Shown: positions 10,302-22,732, counted from the stretch's first letter. The stretch: 64,000 nt of DNA from Hysterium pulicare CBS 123377 (GCA_000467715.1 AJFK01000385.1:1-64000), one strand, 5' to 3'. Program-made: numbers and translations. The notes: a model not told the origin generated them from the sequence alone.

Positions 10302-12256
10302 TCAATAAGCCACATTCCTAGCAACCCTCCTATAAACCCCCATGTTCTCCGTATCATTCTCAAACACCAGCTCCAATCTCTTATCAGCATTAGCTCGTAC
10401 CCTCACCGGCTCACGAAATACAGCCATAGTGTCAAGACCTCCGCTAGTATGGCCCAGGAAATCCGGCCGCTTAGAGTTCAAAGCAAGGGCGGCGACTTCG
10501 GCGATGGAATCCCAGGAGTTAGAGCTCAGGCCTGTCCCGACGGAATAAACGATATAGGTGATGGTGAAGACGCAGTAGTGAAAGAGGACACCCATTGATA
10601 GGATTACTGGGACAGTTTCTGGAGAGTATCCGATTCCGGATATGGTTGGAGTAAACTCTACGATCGTAACGTTCGGAGTTGGAAAGTAACCGCTGCTATT
10701 ATCCCAGGCCTGGCCTTGGAAACGCCAAGTATTATTAACCACCTGAAACCACGAGGGGGATATGAGTGCCGGGATAATGCCGGAAAAGCAACCTTGGTAC
10801 ATCCAGTCAATGCTGTTCAGGAAGTCGGAATACTCCGACATCGACGTCCAGCTGTTTGCCCAGGTAGCAGGAATACAAACTATGGGACTTTGGAAATTCA
10901 GTGACGCCCCATCCAAAATTTCAAATAGCCTGTTCAGCGAAGACCCTTTGACTGTCCAAGAATCGTTCTCGTCGTCTAAATACGATTCACTAGCGGTTAT
11001 CCCGGTTTGATTTACTTCGCCAATTATCAAAGGGCTCATTGTTGAAGGGAACCATTGAGCTTGGAGAGTACAAGCCACGATCTCCACCTTACGCTCGTCA
11101 TAGTCGTTGATCAATAAAATAGCCACAGCTGAGTAATAGTTCCTTAAAGTTGATGGCGGATCGTACCAAGTTAACCTACAGAAAGCATAACCCTCCACCT
11201 ATGGATCACCAATATCTTCGAGAACCCGGTGAACGGTTACGAAGACACTCTAATTCTGGCAGTTTTTTTGAATGCCACTCCGTAATCCCATGGGAAAGAG
11301 AGGTTTACCATCGTGGAACCGCTCAAAGCTGCAAACACTGGAGATGGAATCGTCGTTAATGCCGAATTAGGAAGACGTGAGGGACGTGCGACTTGAAGGG
11401 TAAATTGCTGCTGATCGTCGAGAATATCTTGTGCGAACCAGTTATCTTGCACCATAGCCCGGTTTCCCTCTCCAGTGTTAATACGTTGTGTCAGGTATTG
11501 CTCTAATAAAACAAGATCTCTAAAGGAGTATCAGCATCCAACAAAGAGGTTGGGCGATGTAGAGAAGATGATGATTTGAATCAACATGATAATGAGAGAT
11601 TCAAGTGTGAGTAAAAGTGAGCAAATGGACCGAGTTTTCTTTTCCTCATTCTTAAATGTATTGTATCCAATACATATGACGGTTCAGAAGATTAGGTTAG
11701 GAAAAGGATTTTGTGAACATTGGAAACTTGGGATTTGCAAGAGTAGGTAATAGTTACTTGAAATTACGGGACTTCAGTTCCGTCGCCCCTCATAGATAGG
11801 GGATAGAGCACCTCATCCTCCGCGGCCATAAACCATGGACCATCACGCACATGAATGCTCCGAGGTATCATCAAGACGGCACTAGAAGGACCAACCGATG
11901 CAGTAAGAAGAAAGCAGATGATGACTAGGATACACACAATCCATTTGTTGGGCCGCGCAAGACTTTTGGCCGATAGCAATGCCCAAAATTCAAGTGACCA
12001 AAGGTACGAGATGCTAATCAATTGCAGCCCGGAAAATACACCGCCAAATGGTATAGCGTTGGAAGAGATAATACAATTCCGCGAATATCCGAGCATGACT
12101 GCGGCGATCGAAGCCTGCATGCGAATCTCGTGCAATTTGGCAACAAACTGCAGGGTGCATCCAAGGGGAGAATGAAGTGACGAGTACTCTTCTGAGGTTC
12201 AAAGACAGGAGCACTACGCAGCCAAGAATGGGGAGGATATGGATGCTAGCCCGCAC
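10302..12256 (-). CDS. Multi-exon polytopic membrane protein of unknown function
   Basis: Resembles a family of fungal membrane proteins without known function. Minus-strand exons I infer are: about 12256 to 12188 (RASIHILPILGCVVLL), 12147 to about 11772 (VAKLHEIRMQASIAAV, SLEFWALLSAKSLARPN), 11519 to 11249 and 11198 to 10302 (YYSAVAILLI ... ILSMGVLFHYCVFTITYIVY, then SWDSIAEVAALALNS). The introns at 12148-12187 and 11199-11248 are in phase. The gap 11520-11771 is unusually long for this genome and may hide a further exon or an insertion. The true start codon is not resolved: the open frame continues upstream of 12256 to about 12330. Several N-x-S/T sites suggest an extracellular loop. A decayed copy of its C-terminal part lies at 22301-22635 on the other strand. 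Confidence 0.65.
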
Positions 12257-12330
12257 AATGCTGTTGGGACGACTGTGGTGGATAGCGGTTTTGCGTGGTT
12301 CCCTAGGAAGCTTTATACTTCTAAAAGTAT

Positions 12331-13073
12331 TTACAACTTAAAGGCTGAAGCTGCGAAAGAATTCCTAGAGAACGGGGTTCTTCTTGCGGGAAGTTTTTGG
12401 ACGCCTATTACTGGACTTGTGGCGATCAATCTGCGGATTCGTTGTCGGCGGGCTCTCAAGCCTGTCGCAGCTATTTGTGATGACGGTATCTGCGATAAGA
12501 AGTGATGATATCTGTGAGATATTCTCGCTATTGTGAACCTGACGCTTTTGAACACTACCCATGTGGTGGTGCTTGTTGGCTCAAGACGTTGATTCGGGTG
12601 GATTGGGGCCTTAGCTTTAGAGGAAAATGCGGGAAACCAAAGGGGCTTTGACCAAAGAAGACTTTCAGAGAGATAGGATGACTGCGAGCGGAGGAAGGCC
12701 TGGAAATCTTGGGAGCCAAATCTCGATTCAGTCTCTGTACTTAATAAAAGGCCAACACAGCCTCCAAGTAACAAAAAACCAAGCCTATGTTGAAGGATGG
12801 CCGCTCTTTAGTATTAATTGATCACCCACCTTCAGAAGTATTACCTACCACACGAGTAGTCATAGAAACACATATTCGGAAGGAAATTAAATTTGGTCAG
12901 GCTGATTCCAAAATGCGAACCGAAGCGGCGAAGTTGACAAAAGCGCGGAGGTTATGTAATCCTAAATTCGCGCTACGCCGCTTACGACAGGATCTAAACT
13001 ACATTCATCACGTTCATAAGACAGCCTCCGTACTGGCCTACTGGAATCCGCTTTAGAACATCTACCCTGGAGA
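12331..13073. other. Intergenic region
   Basis: Contains several overlapping short frames but none with protein-like composition or splice context that I can defend. It separates two convergent-looking but same-strand genes. Confidence 0.45.
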
Positions 13074-15488
13074 TCAGGAAGGTCTATCTACATTCCCATC
13101 ATCATACTCTCCAACCAACACCCCCCGAAAATACGCCTCCACATCCTGCGCGTCATCAATCTCGCCCACGAAACCCGCATACTGATCGGGTCTCGTAACA
13201 ACCACACACCCCCTCTCCTTCCCAACCCCATAACCCGTATAAGCATCTCCAAAGCCCTCATGATAACTCTCATCGTCCACGAAAACCTTATTATAATCCC
13301 ACCCCTCCTTCTCATCAAACGGATGCAAGATCTCCGGAAAGTCTCTCAACAAATCCACTTTCGTCCTCGGTGCCGAGTGGAGCGTTAGAATATCGACGAC
13401 GGAGGGGATGAAAGGTTTCCAAAATGTCGACTTCTCAAGCCCACTACAGAATGATTCTACCCTAGGCTTCTGGGTCTGAGAAGCCATATTCCCCGCGAAG
13501 AGAATAATTCTAAATCGTCCATCCGCCTTCAAAAGTTCCTGGAAATGCCATGGCCGTGCGTCGGATTGGTTCAAGACTTTGAAGCTGGGGAAGCGCATTC
13601 CGAGTTTGATGTTTGAGGCGAGCTCTTGCTTGCCGATGACCCTGTTCTTCGAGGAGGAGGAGGAGGAGGAGAGCACATCGGTGCCGTCACCCTGCTCAGC
13701 TGCGTCGCCGGGTTTGGCGACGAGCATGCTGGCGCCGTAATCAACGCTTAGACCGCTGGCGAACATGTTCCCTTTGACAAAAGCTTCTTTGAAGTCGGCC
13801 ATGCTGACACCACTCTCATCCATGACATCCTTAGCAGGACGACCAGAGAAAAGTCGAGAGAACTTGTGATCGAAGGCAATGAGATCTTGGGCTATGCGAC
13901 GCCGTTCGGACTGGTAGGTGCGGAGAATGGAGGGTTGCGCGATGTCTTTTACGACGAGACCGATTTTCCAGCCTAGGTTGAAGGCGTCTTGCATGCTTAC
14001 GTTCATGCCTTGGCCTGCTTTTGGGGAGTGCGTATGGACGGCGTCGCCGGTTAAGAAGATGCGGGTTTTGTAGTCGAAGTTTGTTCCGACTCTTTGGCCG
14101 ATCTATACGATCCCATCAGCGAACCTTAAACATAGAATTGTGGCGAGAGGAAGAAGAGACGCACTTGGTAAGCGGTCCACCAGTCACAATATTTGTAGGT
14201 TAGCTTGTATGGACTTAGGATCTTCTGGGCTGCTTTGATGATCGTGTCGGGTGTGATTTTGGATCTGTCTGCTCGACCACTTGCATCTGGCTTGATCTCT
14301 GTGAGCTGGATGTAGAGTCGTACTAGCTTGTTCTCGCGTGGGATGACCATGAGACTTCCCGATTCGGCGCTGTGGATGGCACAACGCATTCTGATGTCGG
14401 CTGCAAAATGTCAACAACGGCCCAAAAGATTGGTGAGAATCACTTACGGAAATCGGTAATGGGGATGATGTCTTGAAAACAGTGTTAGCATCTTTCTAAA
14501 CATCCAACACGTAGTCTCATACATACCTAATACTCCCCAGATAAAATCCGTAGCCTCTCCCTGCATCTCATATCCCAATTGCCTCCTTGTCCAGCTATGC
14601 GCTCCATCACAACCGACCATATACTTCGCCTTCACAATCTCCGTTGTACCCTCTCTCCCTTGACTCTTCCTAATTAAATCATCCGTATCATCCTCAGCTA
14701 ACGAGCTTCTAAACAGCCCATCACTGACACTACTGCCATTACTCTGCGCAGGTGTAGCCTCCTCGTCCGTCAAATGCCTCAATTTGACAGTTATGGGGTA
14801 TGCGGAATGATCATCGCATTTCGCGTCGTCGATCTCCAGGGATTCGGGTAGGACGCCGCGTTCGACGTTTATGGCGGCCTTCGAGTGTTTCTTGATGTGA
14901 TCAAGGAAGAAGCGTTCGATGCGACCTTGGTGTACGACTATCTGCGAGAAGCGTGATAAGCCTGGTTGCATATCAGGGATGCGGTCGGAGCGGCGGATAA
15001 TGCCATCAGGACCGGGATTCTTGGTTCTTCGTGAGTATTTCTTAGGACTTCGGAGGAGAGATGGGAAACTCATACCCACATGCACATCTACAAGAATCAT
15101 TAGCTATTGCTCAGACTACAGTTCCACCAGTTCCACATGTACCTCAATCATATGGTTTGCCTCTTTCCAAGCACGATCCGCGAACCCAAAACTGTCGAAG
15201 ATCTCCAAGCTCCGCAATTGGAGTCCATCGGCTTGACCAGCAAAGATCTTCGTTCCGCGCTTGTCAACGATCCGAGCCTTGATACCACAGCGAGCCATCC
15301 ATGCTGCTGTCATCAAGCTGAGTATTCTTCAGTATTGGTCTGTACGAAAGATATGTAAGTAGGGATCTTACCCCGCTGGCCCAGCTCCCACGATGAGGCT
15401 GTGCGGATGTATTAGCAGGCGGACACACACAAGTCGTCATGAGAACTTACACATCGCATTTTGACTCTGGTATAGAAGCTCCAGGCAT
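13074..15488 (-). CDS. FAD-dependent aromatic hydroxylase, phenol 2-monooxygenase type
   Basis: A class A flavoprotein monooxygenase that would hydroxylate a phenolic ring using NAD(P)H and O2. Exon 1 (15488-15451) and the 27-nt exon 2 (15398-15372) splice to give VLIVGAGPAG, the dinucleotide-binding GxGxxG. Later exons give the GRIERFFLDH and KYMVGCDGAHSWTRRQLG blocks, the latter carrying the DG motif. After introns comes GDAVHTHSPKAGQGMN, the second FAD-binding motif, then MQDAFNLGWKI. The C-terminal 200 residues form the thioredoxin-like domain typical of phenol hydroxylases, with GKQELASNIKLGMRFPS and ERGCVVVTRPDQYAGF. Introns at 15399-15450 and 15318-15371 are certain from frame; the junction near 15.05-15.12 kb is unresolved and may include a micro-exon. 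An SDR oxidoreductase lies upstream on the same strand, suggesting a small catabolic or biosynthetic pair. Confidence 0.88.
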
Positions 15489-16021
15489 CTTCGAGGATAT
15501 CCGCGGAGCTTCAAGTAGCTATGGAGCGAGATTGAGGTTGGGATTGAATATCGGAGAAGACCCTGGTAGAGACATAAGCCTGACGTGCATATGCCGCATT
15601 ATATAAAACTGGCCAGCTACAGTCGAATAGCTGGAAGCTACCCCTGTAGACTCATTCCCGGCAATCATGTTCGGCCAAATTTGGGGTTGAGTGTGGAGGA
15701 AGGATGACGCTGGGGGAAGGGGGATGGGTGGACCTCGGAATGCTACCCCACGTAGATGCCAAGCTTTTTGGCCCTCATCCGAAGGCTTCTCGACCGAGAA
15801 CACATAGAGAATATTCATCCATCTGACATGAATCTTGGAATTAGGATAGCTTTCACGAGGATTGCCTCAGTAGAGTTAGCTTCCTTCCGTAAGGTCCGAC
15901 TTTTGCGAACCAGCGATTGAGTCGAGCCGCTGGGGAAAGGCACATGTACGAAGGCGATGATTGATATTGTCAATTCACTATTTACCCCAACAGTTTTATA
16001 CAGACCTTACGATGACTGTTT
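15489..16021. other. Intergenic region upstream of the monooxygenase gene
   Basis: Should hold the promoter of the flavoprotein gene. A 99-codon minus-strand frame (15519-15818) is present, but its Pro-rich sequence has no family features, so I do not call it. Confidence 0.4.
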
Positions 16022-16801
16022 CTACTTCGTCATCTCATCATACTGCGTCCCAAACTCTTTCTGCCAACGGCCTAAAATCTTCTCGCTCATACCCGCCCCA
16101 ATCGTATCCTTATCCTCTTTCCACTGCCTCACAACATCCTCTATGAACTCATCAACCGTAAGCGCGTTCGGATTGTTCTCTTTCTTGTTATCATCCGGAT
16201 TCTCCCTCTCTCGATGAAGATCTGTAGCAACCGTTGGCGGAGCGATTTCTACGACTCTGACATTGGTTCCACTGAACTGCGAGCGCAGATTCATGCTCCA
16301 GAAATGCAGCCAGGCTTTGGTTCCGTTGTAGACGGGGTTAATGACCGAGAAGGGTATGTAGCCTAACACTGAGCTAACATTGACAATTACCGCGTTTGGT
16401 TTCGACTTGAAGTGATCTAGGAGTCTGACGACTAGATGCATAGGTCCTCGGACGTTGATGTCGATTTCTTGATCCGCTTTTAGGAGAAAGTCGTCTGGGT
16501 TGTCCTTCTGCACCTGAAGCGGACGTTGGACCCCGGCGTTGTTGATGAGACAGTCGACTTCCGGATGTTCCGAGATCAATTTCTGCGCAAATGAAGAGAT
16601 TGAAGAGATGTCGCCAGTGTCAAGAGTATAATACGCAATTGCCCCAAGCTCTTTCGCCGCGCTTTTCAGTTTCGACTCAGTCCGACCGACGATTATAACT
16701 TTCTTTCCCTCAGAAATGAGCCATTCCGAGAGAGCGCGACCGATGCCGCCGCCTCCGCCAGTGACGAGAGCGCATTTGAAGTTGAGATTCTCGGCAGACA
16801 T
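16022..16801 (-). CDS. Short-chain dehydrogenase/reductase (SDR)
   Basis: A single-exon 259-aa classical SDR, resembling DltE-type oxidoreductases. The cofactor-binding motif TGGGGGIG is at residues 14-21, after the first beta strand CALV. NNAG is at 87-90. The catalytic Ser is in NVSSVLG (about 141-147), and Tyr158 and Lys162 form the YxxxK motif in PVYNGTKAW. An Arg at position 40 after the second strand (VIIVGR) suggests preference for NADP(H). No signal peptide is seen, so the enzyme is probably cytosolic. The C-terminal extension (ADPN-rich) is typical for fungal members. The substrate is unknown. It lies on the same strand as the flavin monooxygenase, about 530 nt away. Confidence 0.88.
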   Translation of the reverse strand: MSAENLNFKCALVTGGGGGIGRALSEWLISEGKKVIIVGRTESKLKSAAKELGAIAYYTLDTGDISSISSFAQKLISEHPEVDCLINNAGVQRPLQVQKDNPDDFLLKADQEIDINVRGPMHLVVRLLDHFKSKPNAVIVNVSSVLGYIPFSVINPVYNGTKAWLHFWSMNLRSQFSGTNVRVVEIAPPTVATDLHRERENPDDNKKENNPNALTVDEFIEDVVRQWKEDKDTIGAGMSEKILGRWQKEFGTQYDEMTK

Positions 16802-17385
16802 GGTGGAACAATTAATTCAAATCGATGAAAGGGTACAGTTCTTACCTCCGGGACTATTTATATATCGCATTCGATGAGCATTTCATCTATGACGTTAAGA
16901 CGCGATGGAAATAGCTCTTTCTTGGGTGGCAAAACGCCATTGGACAGTAGTTTCAACTAACCAACAGCGCGTATAGCATTCGGCCTTCATCACATGCGAA
17001 CTGCAATGGCGCATCGCATGGAGGCCATAGAATGTTGACGGAGTTGAAACAAGCTGGACGGGTGTCGGGTAGGGCTGAAACCCAAGGGCCGTTCAGGAGG
17101 CGCAGCGAGTTCCGTGTTCCCATTCGGCGGCCAGTGGTTGCCCGGCAACGACAAGGCCCCGGCATCAACAAACTAATGCGCCGAACCCGCACGCCAGTGT
17201 ACATCACCTCCACTGCCATCACTCCTCGAGGACTATCTTCAAGACACTGCCTACATATTGCTACATTTTTCCTTCGCTTGGTCCTGCACTATTGACATTG
17301 CTTTGCTCCCTCATTTCTTCGGCGACGAAGCATTGCGCGGCTACAACGTCCCTCACTCGTTCCCTCCAGAGCGACCACCGTCGCA
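16802..17385. promoter_or_regulatory. Divergent intergenic region between SDR and chitin synthase genes
   Basis: The two genes diverge from this 584-nt stretch, so it should carry both promoters. A TATATATC-like element lies near 16857-16867, about 55 nt upstream of the SDR start. CT-rich tracts precede the chitin synthase start, a common feature of highly expressed fungal promoters. No open frame here is convincing. Confidence 0.45.
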
Positions 17386-20300
17386 ATGGATCGTCCAACG
17401 ACACCAAACTCACGATATGGAGGCCCACCGGCGTATTTTGCTGCAGACGAGGAGGATAATACACCCACACATCAACCGCACAATGGCGCAACAATGCGCT
17501 TGTTAACACATGTGGAGGATAACCCTTATAATCCGTCAGTATCTCGACTCTCTTCTCAAAAGGCTCCAACCTCATCTTCAACTTCTCTTTTATCATCATT
17601 CGATAGTACGGTCGCACAGGTCGGGAATGGTAGGAGCAGACGCGAGGCTGGAAAGCAAGAAGCTGCCGAAGCGGCCATTGTTGATCTACTTCGTGGAGCA
17701 TCTTCTTCAACCAGACCACAACCTGATACGACCTCACCTCGGATCAAGAGGAAGCCTATTGCAGCTCGCCTCAAAGTTCGGTTCGCGCAAAAGAAGCCTA
17801 GCAATGACGGAGACTTACCTATATATACTCCAAATAGACCCACTCCATTGACGCGATCGTATCAACCTTCGATCGCATCCCTCTCGCGAACGCCCTCAGT
17901 CCTTGACACTGCACCCCAGATACCACCTCCACGAGAAGAGGTTCCCAGCTACATTCCATACAGACCCACTTCTCCAGCCCGCCCATCACCAACCAGGCCA
18001 TACTCTCCATCGAGAGGCTCCACAGATTACACGCGGCCGCCTGCTTCAAGCGTATCTTACGAGCCGGTGGATCTCAATGGGAGCCCCAGACCGGGTACTC
18101 CATCATCTCGATATAGCGGTGGAAGTCCAAAGCGTCCTTTACCTCCGGCACCGCTATTTGCTGGGGGTCGGCCGGTATCTCGGGATTCGAACATGACATC
18201 CGTGGATGCCACAACTATTCCAATAGACGAAGATGACGTTTTCGGGGAGGGAACCGCGGAATCGCGGCCAGATCTGCACATGCGAGATTCTTTCATATCT
18301 CAGTCGACTTATACCGATGAGTACACAAACATTGACGAGAAGACGGAACATTATGGACCAGCTCCAGAAGGCGCTCAGGCAAGACGTGGAGCGAGGCATG
18401 CACAAATGTCGAAAAAGGAAGTCCGTCTCATTAATGGCGAGCTTATTTTAGAGTGCAAGATCCCTACTATTCTGTACAGCTTTCTCCCTAGACGCGACGA
18501 CATCGAGTTCACGCACATGCGCTACACCGCCGTTACGTCGGATCCGGATGATTTCGTTGATCGAGGATACAAGCTCAGACAAAACATTGGCAACCCAAGA
18601 GACACCGAGCTGTTCATCTGTATTACCATGTACAACGAGAACGAGATTGACTTTACGCGTACGATGCACGGTGTTATGCGAAACATCAGTCATTTCTGCT
18701 CTCGAGCGAAATCACGTACGTGGGGCAAGGATGGATGGCAAAAGATCGTCGTATGCATCATCTCGGATGGTCGTCAAAAGGTGCATCCTCGGACACTGGA
18801 CGCGCTGGCAGCGATGGGATGCTATCAAGATGGCATCGCGAAGAATCATGTCAACCAGCGCGAAGTTACAGCTCACGTCTATGAATATACCACTCAGGTA
18901 TCCCTGGACTCAGACCTAAAATTCAAGGGTGCGGAGAAGGGAATTGTTCCTTGCCAAATGATTTTCTGCTTAAAGGAAAAGAATCAGAAGAAGCTGAATT
19001 CCCACCGATGGTTCTTCAACGCATTTGGCCGAGCACTAAATCCGAACGTCTGCATTCTTCTTGATGTTGGAACAAAACCTGGCCCGAAAGCTCTTTATCA
19101 CCTCTGGAAAGCATTCGATACAGACTCTAGTGTTGCAGGCGCGGCTGGCGAGATCAAGGCTGGAAAGGGTAAAGGATGGCTCGGCTTACTGAACCCGTTG
19201 GTAGCCTCACAAAACTTTGAGTATAAGATGTCTAATATTCTTGACAAACCTCTCGAGTCAGTGTTTGGATACATTACTGTGCTTCCCGGTGCGCTTTCCG
19301 CCTATCGATATCACGCACTCCAAAATGATCATACTGGCCATGGTCCGCTAAGTCAATATTTCAAGGGGGAGACATTGCACGGTCAAGATGCGGACGTGTT
19401 TACTGCAAACATGTATCTTGCCGAAGATCGTATCCTGTGTTGGGAGCTGGTCGCGAAACGAAGTGAACGATGGGTTTTGAAGTATGTGAAGAGCGCGACG
19501 GGAGAGACAGACGTACCAGGTAAGACGAGCTTCCCAGTCTCCTCGTACTACTAGCTAACATCGTCATTAGACGCGGTCCCAGAATTCATATCTCAACGGC
19601 GGCGCTGGCTCAACGGAGCCTTCTTCGCCGCAGTATACTCACTCCTCCACTTCCGACAAGTTTGGTATACCGACCACACACTCTGGCGTAAAATCCTCCT
19701 GCACATAGAATTCGTCTATCAATTCGTCTCGCTTATGTTCACATACTTTTCTCTGGCAAACTTCTACCTAACCTTCTACTTCATCGCCGGTTCGCTGTCC
19801 GACCCGAAACTCGACCCCTTCGGCCACCACATCGGCAAATACATCTTCGCCATTCTGCGGTACACCTGTGTCCTCCTCATCTGCATGCAATTCATTCTTA
19901 GCATGGGCAACCGTCCCCAAGGCGCCAAGAAAATGTTCCTCGGCTCCATGGTAGTCTACTGTCTAATCATGGCCTACACGACCTTTGCCTCCGTCTACAT
20001 AGTCATCGTTCAACTCAAAGATCCCAAATCATCCAAAACCCTCGGCAACAACGTCTTCACAAATCTCATCGTCTCTACCGCCACAACAATAGGTCTCTAC
20101 TTCTTGATGTCCTTCTTGTACCTGGATCCCTGGCACATGTTCACTTCATCCGCGCAATACTTCGCCCTCCTCCCTTCTTACATCTGCACGCTGCAAGTCT
20201 ACGCCTTCTGCAATGCTCACGACGTCACTTGGGGCACGAAAGGTGATAACGTCAGCATGACGGATCTCGGCTCCGCAAACGCGAAAAAGGGAAATGTGGT

Positions 20301-20805
20301 TGAGCTTGAAATGCCTAGCGAGCAACTCGACATCGACTCCGGCTACGACGAAGCGTTGCGAAACCTCCGCGATCGAATCGAAGTTCCGAAACCCACTCTC
20401 TCGGAGTCCCAGGCGCAAGAAGACTACTATCGCGCTGTCCGCACGTACATGGTCGTCGTCTGGCTCGTCGCGAACGCTATCTTGGCCATGACGGTTTCGG
20501 AGGCTTACGCTGGATCCCATGTCGCGGATAACTTCTATTTGAAGTTCATCCTGTGGAGTGTTGCCGGCTTAGCGTTCTTCCGCGCTATTGGGAGTACGAC
20601 GTTTGTGGTTATCAATACGATTCACTCGGCTGCGGAGGCAAGGTTGAAATGGACGGATCGGAGGAGCGCGAAGACGGGGCTCGGAGGGGGAAGAGGTAGG
20701 AGTTGGCGCAGTGGCAGTTCTTGGTGGAGTGCGAGTGGGAGTTGGGTTAGTTCGAAGTTGAGCTCTATTGCGCCTAGTAGTTTGGGGAGTACGCTTGGGA
20801 AGTGA
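17386..20805 (+). CDS. chsB: Chitin synthase, class III
   Basis: Processive membrane enzyme that polymerises UDP-GlcNAc into chitin for hyphal wall growth. Exons are 17386-19519 and 19571-20805; the 51-nt phase-1 intron falls just before the QRRRW motif. The predicted protein is about 1122 aa. Residues 1 to about 340 are Pro/Ser-rich and probably disordered. The class III signature [19 protein letters not shown] follows, then [13 protein letters not shown], the [10 protein letters not shown] block, AEDRIL (E680-D681-R682) and SQRRRW (about 719-724). These are the catalytic motifs of family GT2 chitin synthases. At least six membrane segments follow, beginning near [17 protein letters not shown], with a Ser/Gly/Trp-rich C-terminus. 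Class III orthologues are called chsB, chsG or chs-1 in different fungi; the symbol is by class rather than proven orthology. The N-terminal region is longer than in most class III enzymes. Confidence 0.93.
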
Positions 20806-21600
20806 GAGGTAGTGGTGAAAAGTAAGTGGATGAGGATTTGGATTTGGGGTTGTGGATTGGCGTTTGGGATACTTGATACCCTTCATGTAGGGACTGTGTA
20901 ATGTAGATGGCGCGGATGGCCTTCATCGTCCGTTCTGTTACGAGATTTCTTTGGGGGTTGGGAAACGGAGTATATATATATTCTTCCAAATATTGAACTG
21001 TGAATCATCTACTCGTCTCAAGTCTCAGCCTTATTAAACCTAGCTTTACCTGCGCAAGAATAGATACTTGAGTATTCCAGATAACAAGAAAGTTATACTT
21101 TCGAGTAGACAGCCTAATCCAGCTTAGCTCCGAGACCAGGATTACATAACCCGCGCGCTTTCCTCGACGTCGCTCTGCCAGGCGACTTGAACGCACTTAA
21201 AGCCTTCTTATTTTCTGGCCCCATCTCAAGTTCAACTGGTTACACGGCATCTCCTATCAGTCATGCAAAATTGACTTCTAACATAATATATTAACCCCTA
21301 AAGGAGGTGCGGGGGCTATGAAAGGCCTCCTGCAAGGCACACACGAGGCGACCAGTTGCCTTCAAGGCTCTCACCAATAAAAGCGAGAGAGGGTTACTTT
21401 CGATATACAACCAGTAAGGGTTTGATATTGCAGAGATGGCGCAAGGCTTTTTTCTTGCATTTATTCTTGATTCATCATTTTATAGGTATAAGTCATCGTA
21501 TCGCCTCCGTCAAACTACGGCCACCGCACACCTTCGTAGGTTAGCTACGCTTCCAATTTTCTTTCTCCTCTAAGTTCACATGGTCAATCACAGCATCATT
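20806..21600. other. Intergenic region
   Basis: Downstream of the chitin synthase gene. It contains short AT-rich tracts (a TATATATAT run near 20971) but no supported gene. Possible frames are short and without family features. Confidence 0.45.
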
Positions 21601-21639
21601 TCTTCACAGTCACTTCGCCAAAAGTCTTCTTCTCCATCT

Positions 21640-21830
21640 GAACCCACCTCGTATCGGTAGTATCCCTCAACCCTCTATGGATAAACACGTTTCACTGCAA
21701 ACCCTTGAAAGCTCTTAGCTTCGAAACCGTCACAGACTCTGAACAGCGCTCTCACAGCTCAATCTAGTGACGTTCCATTGAAACACCTCCGAAGAATCCA
21801 TATACACCAGCTTCGCGCGAACTCTCTTCC
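21640..21830 (-). pseudogene. Relic sharing sequence with the 34 kb relic
   Basis: The minus-strand translation near 21830 down to 21680 reads AKLVYMDSSEVFQWNV and, in a neighbouring frame, RVCDGFEAKS. These align with KLLYKNTSEVLK and IVCDGCEGNS of the relic at 33.9-34.4 kb, and the nucleotide sequences also line up by eye over about 160 nt. The frame is interrupted, so this is a decayed copy. The parent family is not one I recognise. Confidence 0.45.
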
Positions 21831-22300
21831 GCGAAAAACCTCTTCTGCGAACCCGCCTATAACTTACTCTTCGCGGGAAAACAAGCACGGACACGGATAG
21901 TGATAGAGTCCAAAATACTCTAACACATCGTACAGTCCGCCAAGCATCGCCGTCGTCCGTGCTCGGGAGGGTAACATGCTGGCCTGCTGGTCTGGGCTAC
22001 CGCAACCTTGCCGGCGTCAACCCTCTCAGCTATCCCGATTCCACACGTTATTACCCGCGGGCCGGTTGCCTCTCGGCCTTTGGTCCTTGAGTCTGATCCT
22101 TCACCACATCCTCTGTGCCAATTGTACAAGCAGAACTTATACTGGTTAGGCAGATTCTTTAGTTGCTTTTCCAAAACACCTCGGTCCATTGATGTCAGAA
22201 CTCATTGCTAGAGCCTGAGCACCAGTTCCTGTGATCGTACCTTATAACTAGTGCAATAAAGATGGCAAGTGGGGATTGAATGATCACTCTCCGAACGCGA

Positions 22301-22708
22301 ACTACCGGAGACTATTCCAGTCCTTCTATCCCTGGTGGTCTTCTTTCTCTACTGCCTATTCGCTATCTCGTACGTTTACTACCCCCGTGGGCGGGCTTGA
22401 GCTCGGATAGCTGGAATTCTATTGCTGAACTTACGGCTCTAGCATTGAGTTCTAAACGGCCGGATCTCTTGGGACATACGAGTGCCGGGTTGAATACCAT
22501 GGCGGTTTTCCAGGAGCTTGTGAGCATAAGAGCTCATCATGATGGTCGGAGATTAGAATTGGTGGTGTTCGACAATGACACGGAAAAGGACGACGTTTAT
22601 AAGAGGATCAAGGAGAATGAGGCGTACTATAACGGCGCTTCTAATCACGAAAGTCTACGATTGGCGAAGACTGTATGCGGACAGCAAGGAGAGTCATCAC
22701 GAGGTTGA
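22301..22708 (+). pseudogene. Decayed C-terminal copy of the 10-12 kb membrane-protein gene
   Basis: Two adjoining frames match the C-terminal part of the minus-strand gene at 10302-12256. First, ETIPVLLSLVVFFLYCLFAI in one frame corresponds to ETVPVILSMGVLFHYCVFTI. Then SDSWNSIAELTALALSSKRP and LLGHTSAGLNTMAVFQ in another frame correspond to SNSWDSIAEVAALALNSKRP and FLGHTSGGLDTMAVFR. The frame shifts near 22390 after YYPRG. The rest of the gene is absent, so this is a truncated, frameshifted duplicate in opposite orientation. Confidence 0.75.
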
Positions 22709-22732
22709 TGCGCTGTCCATACTCCAACAATT

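Noticed and set aside
12331-12774. 147-codon minus frame upstream of the 10-12 kb membrane-protein gene, considered as its N-terminal exon
   Set aside because: Ser/Arg-rich sequence without hydrophobic helices and no in-frame splice to the following exon.
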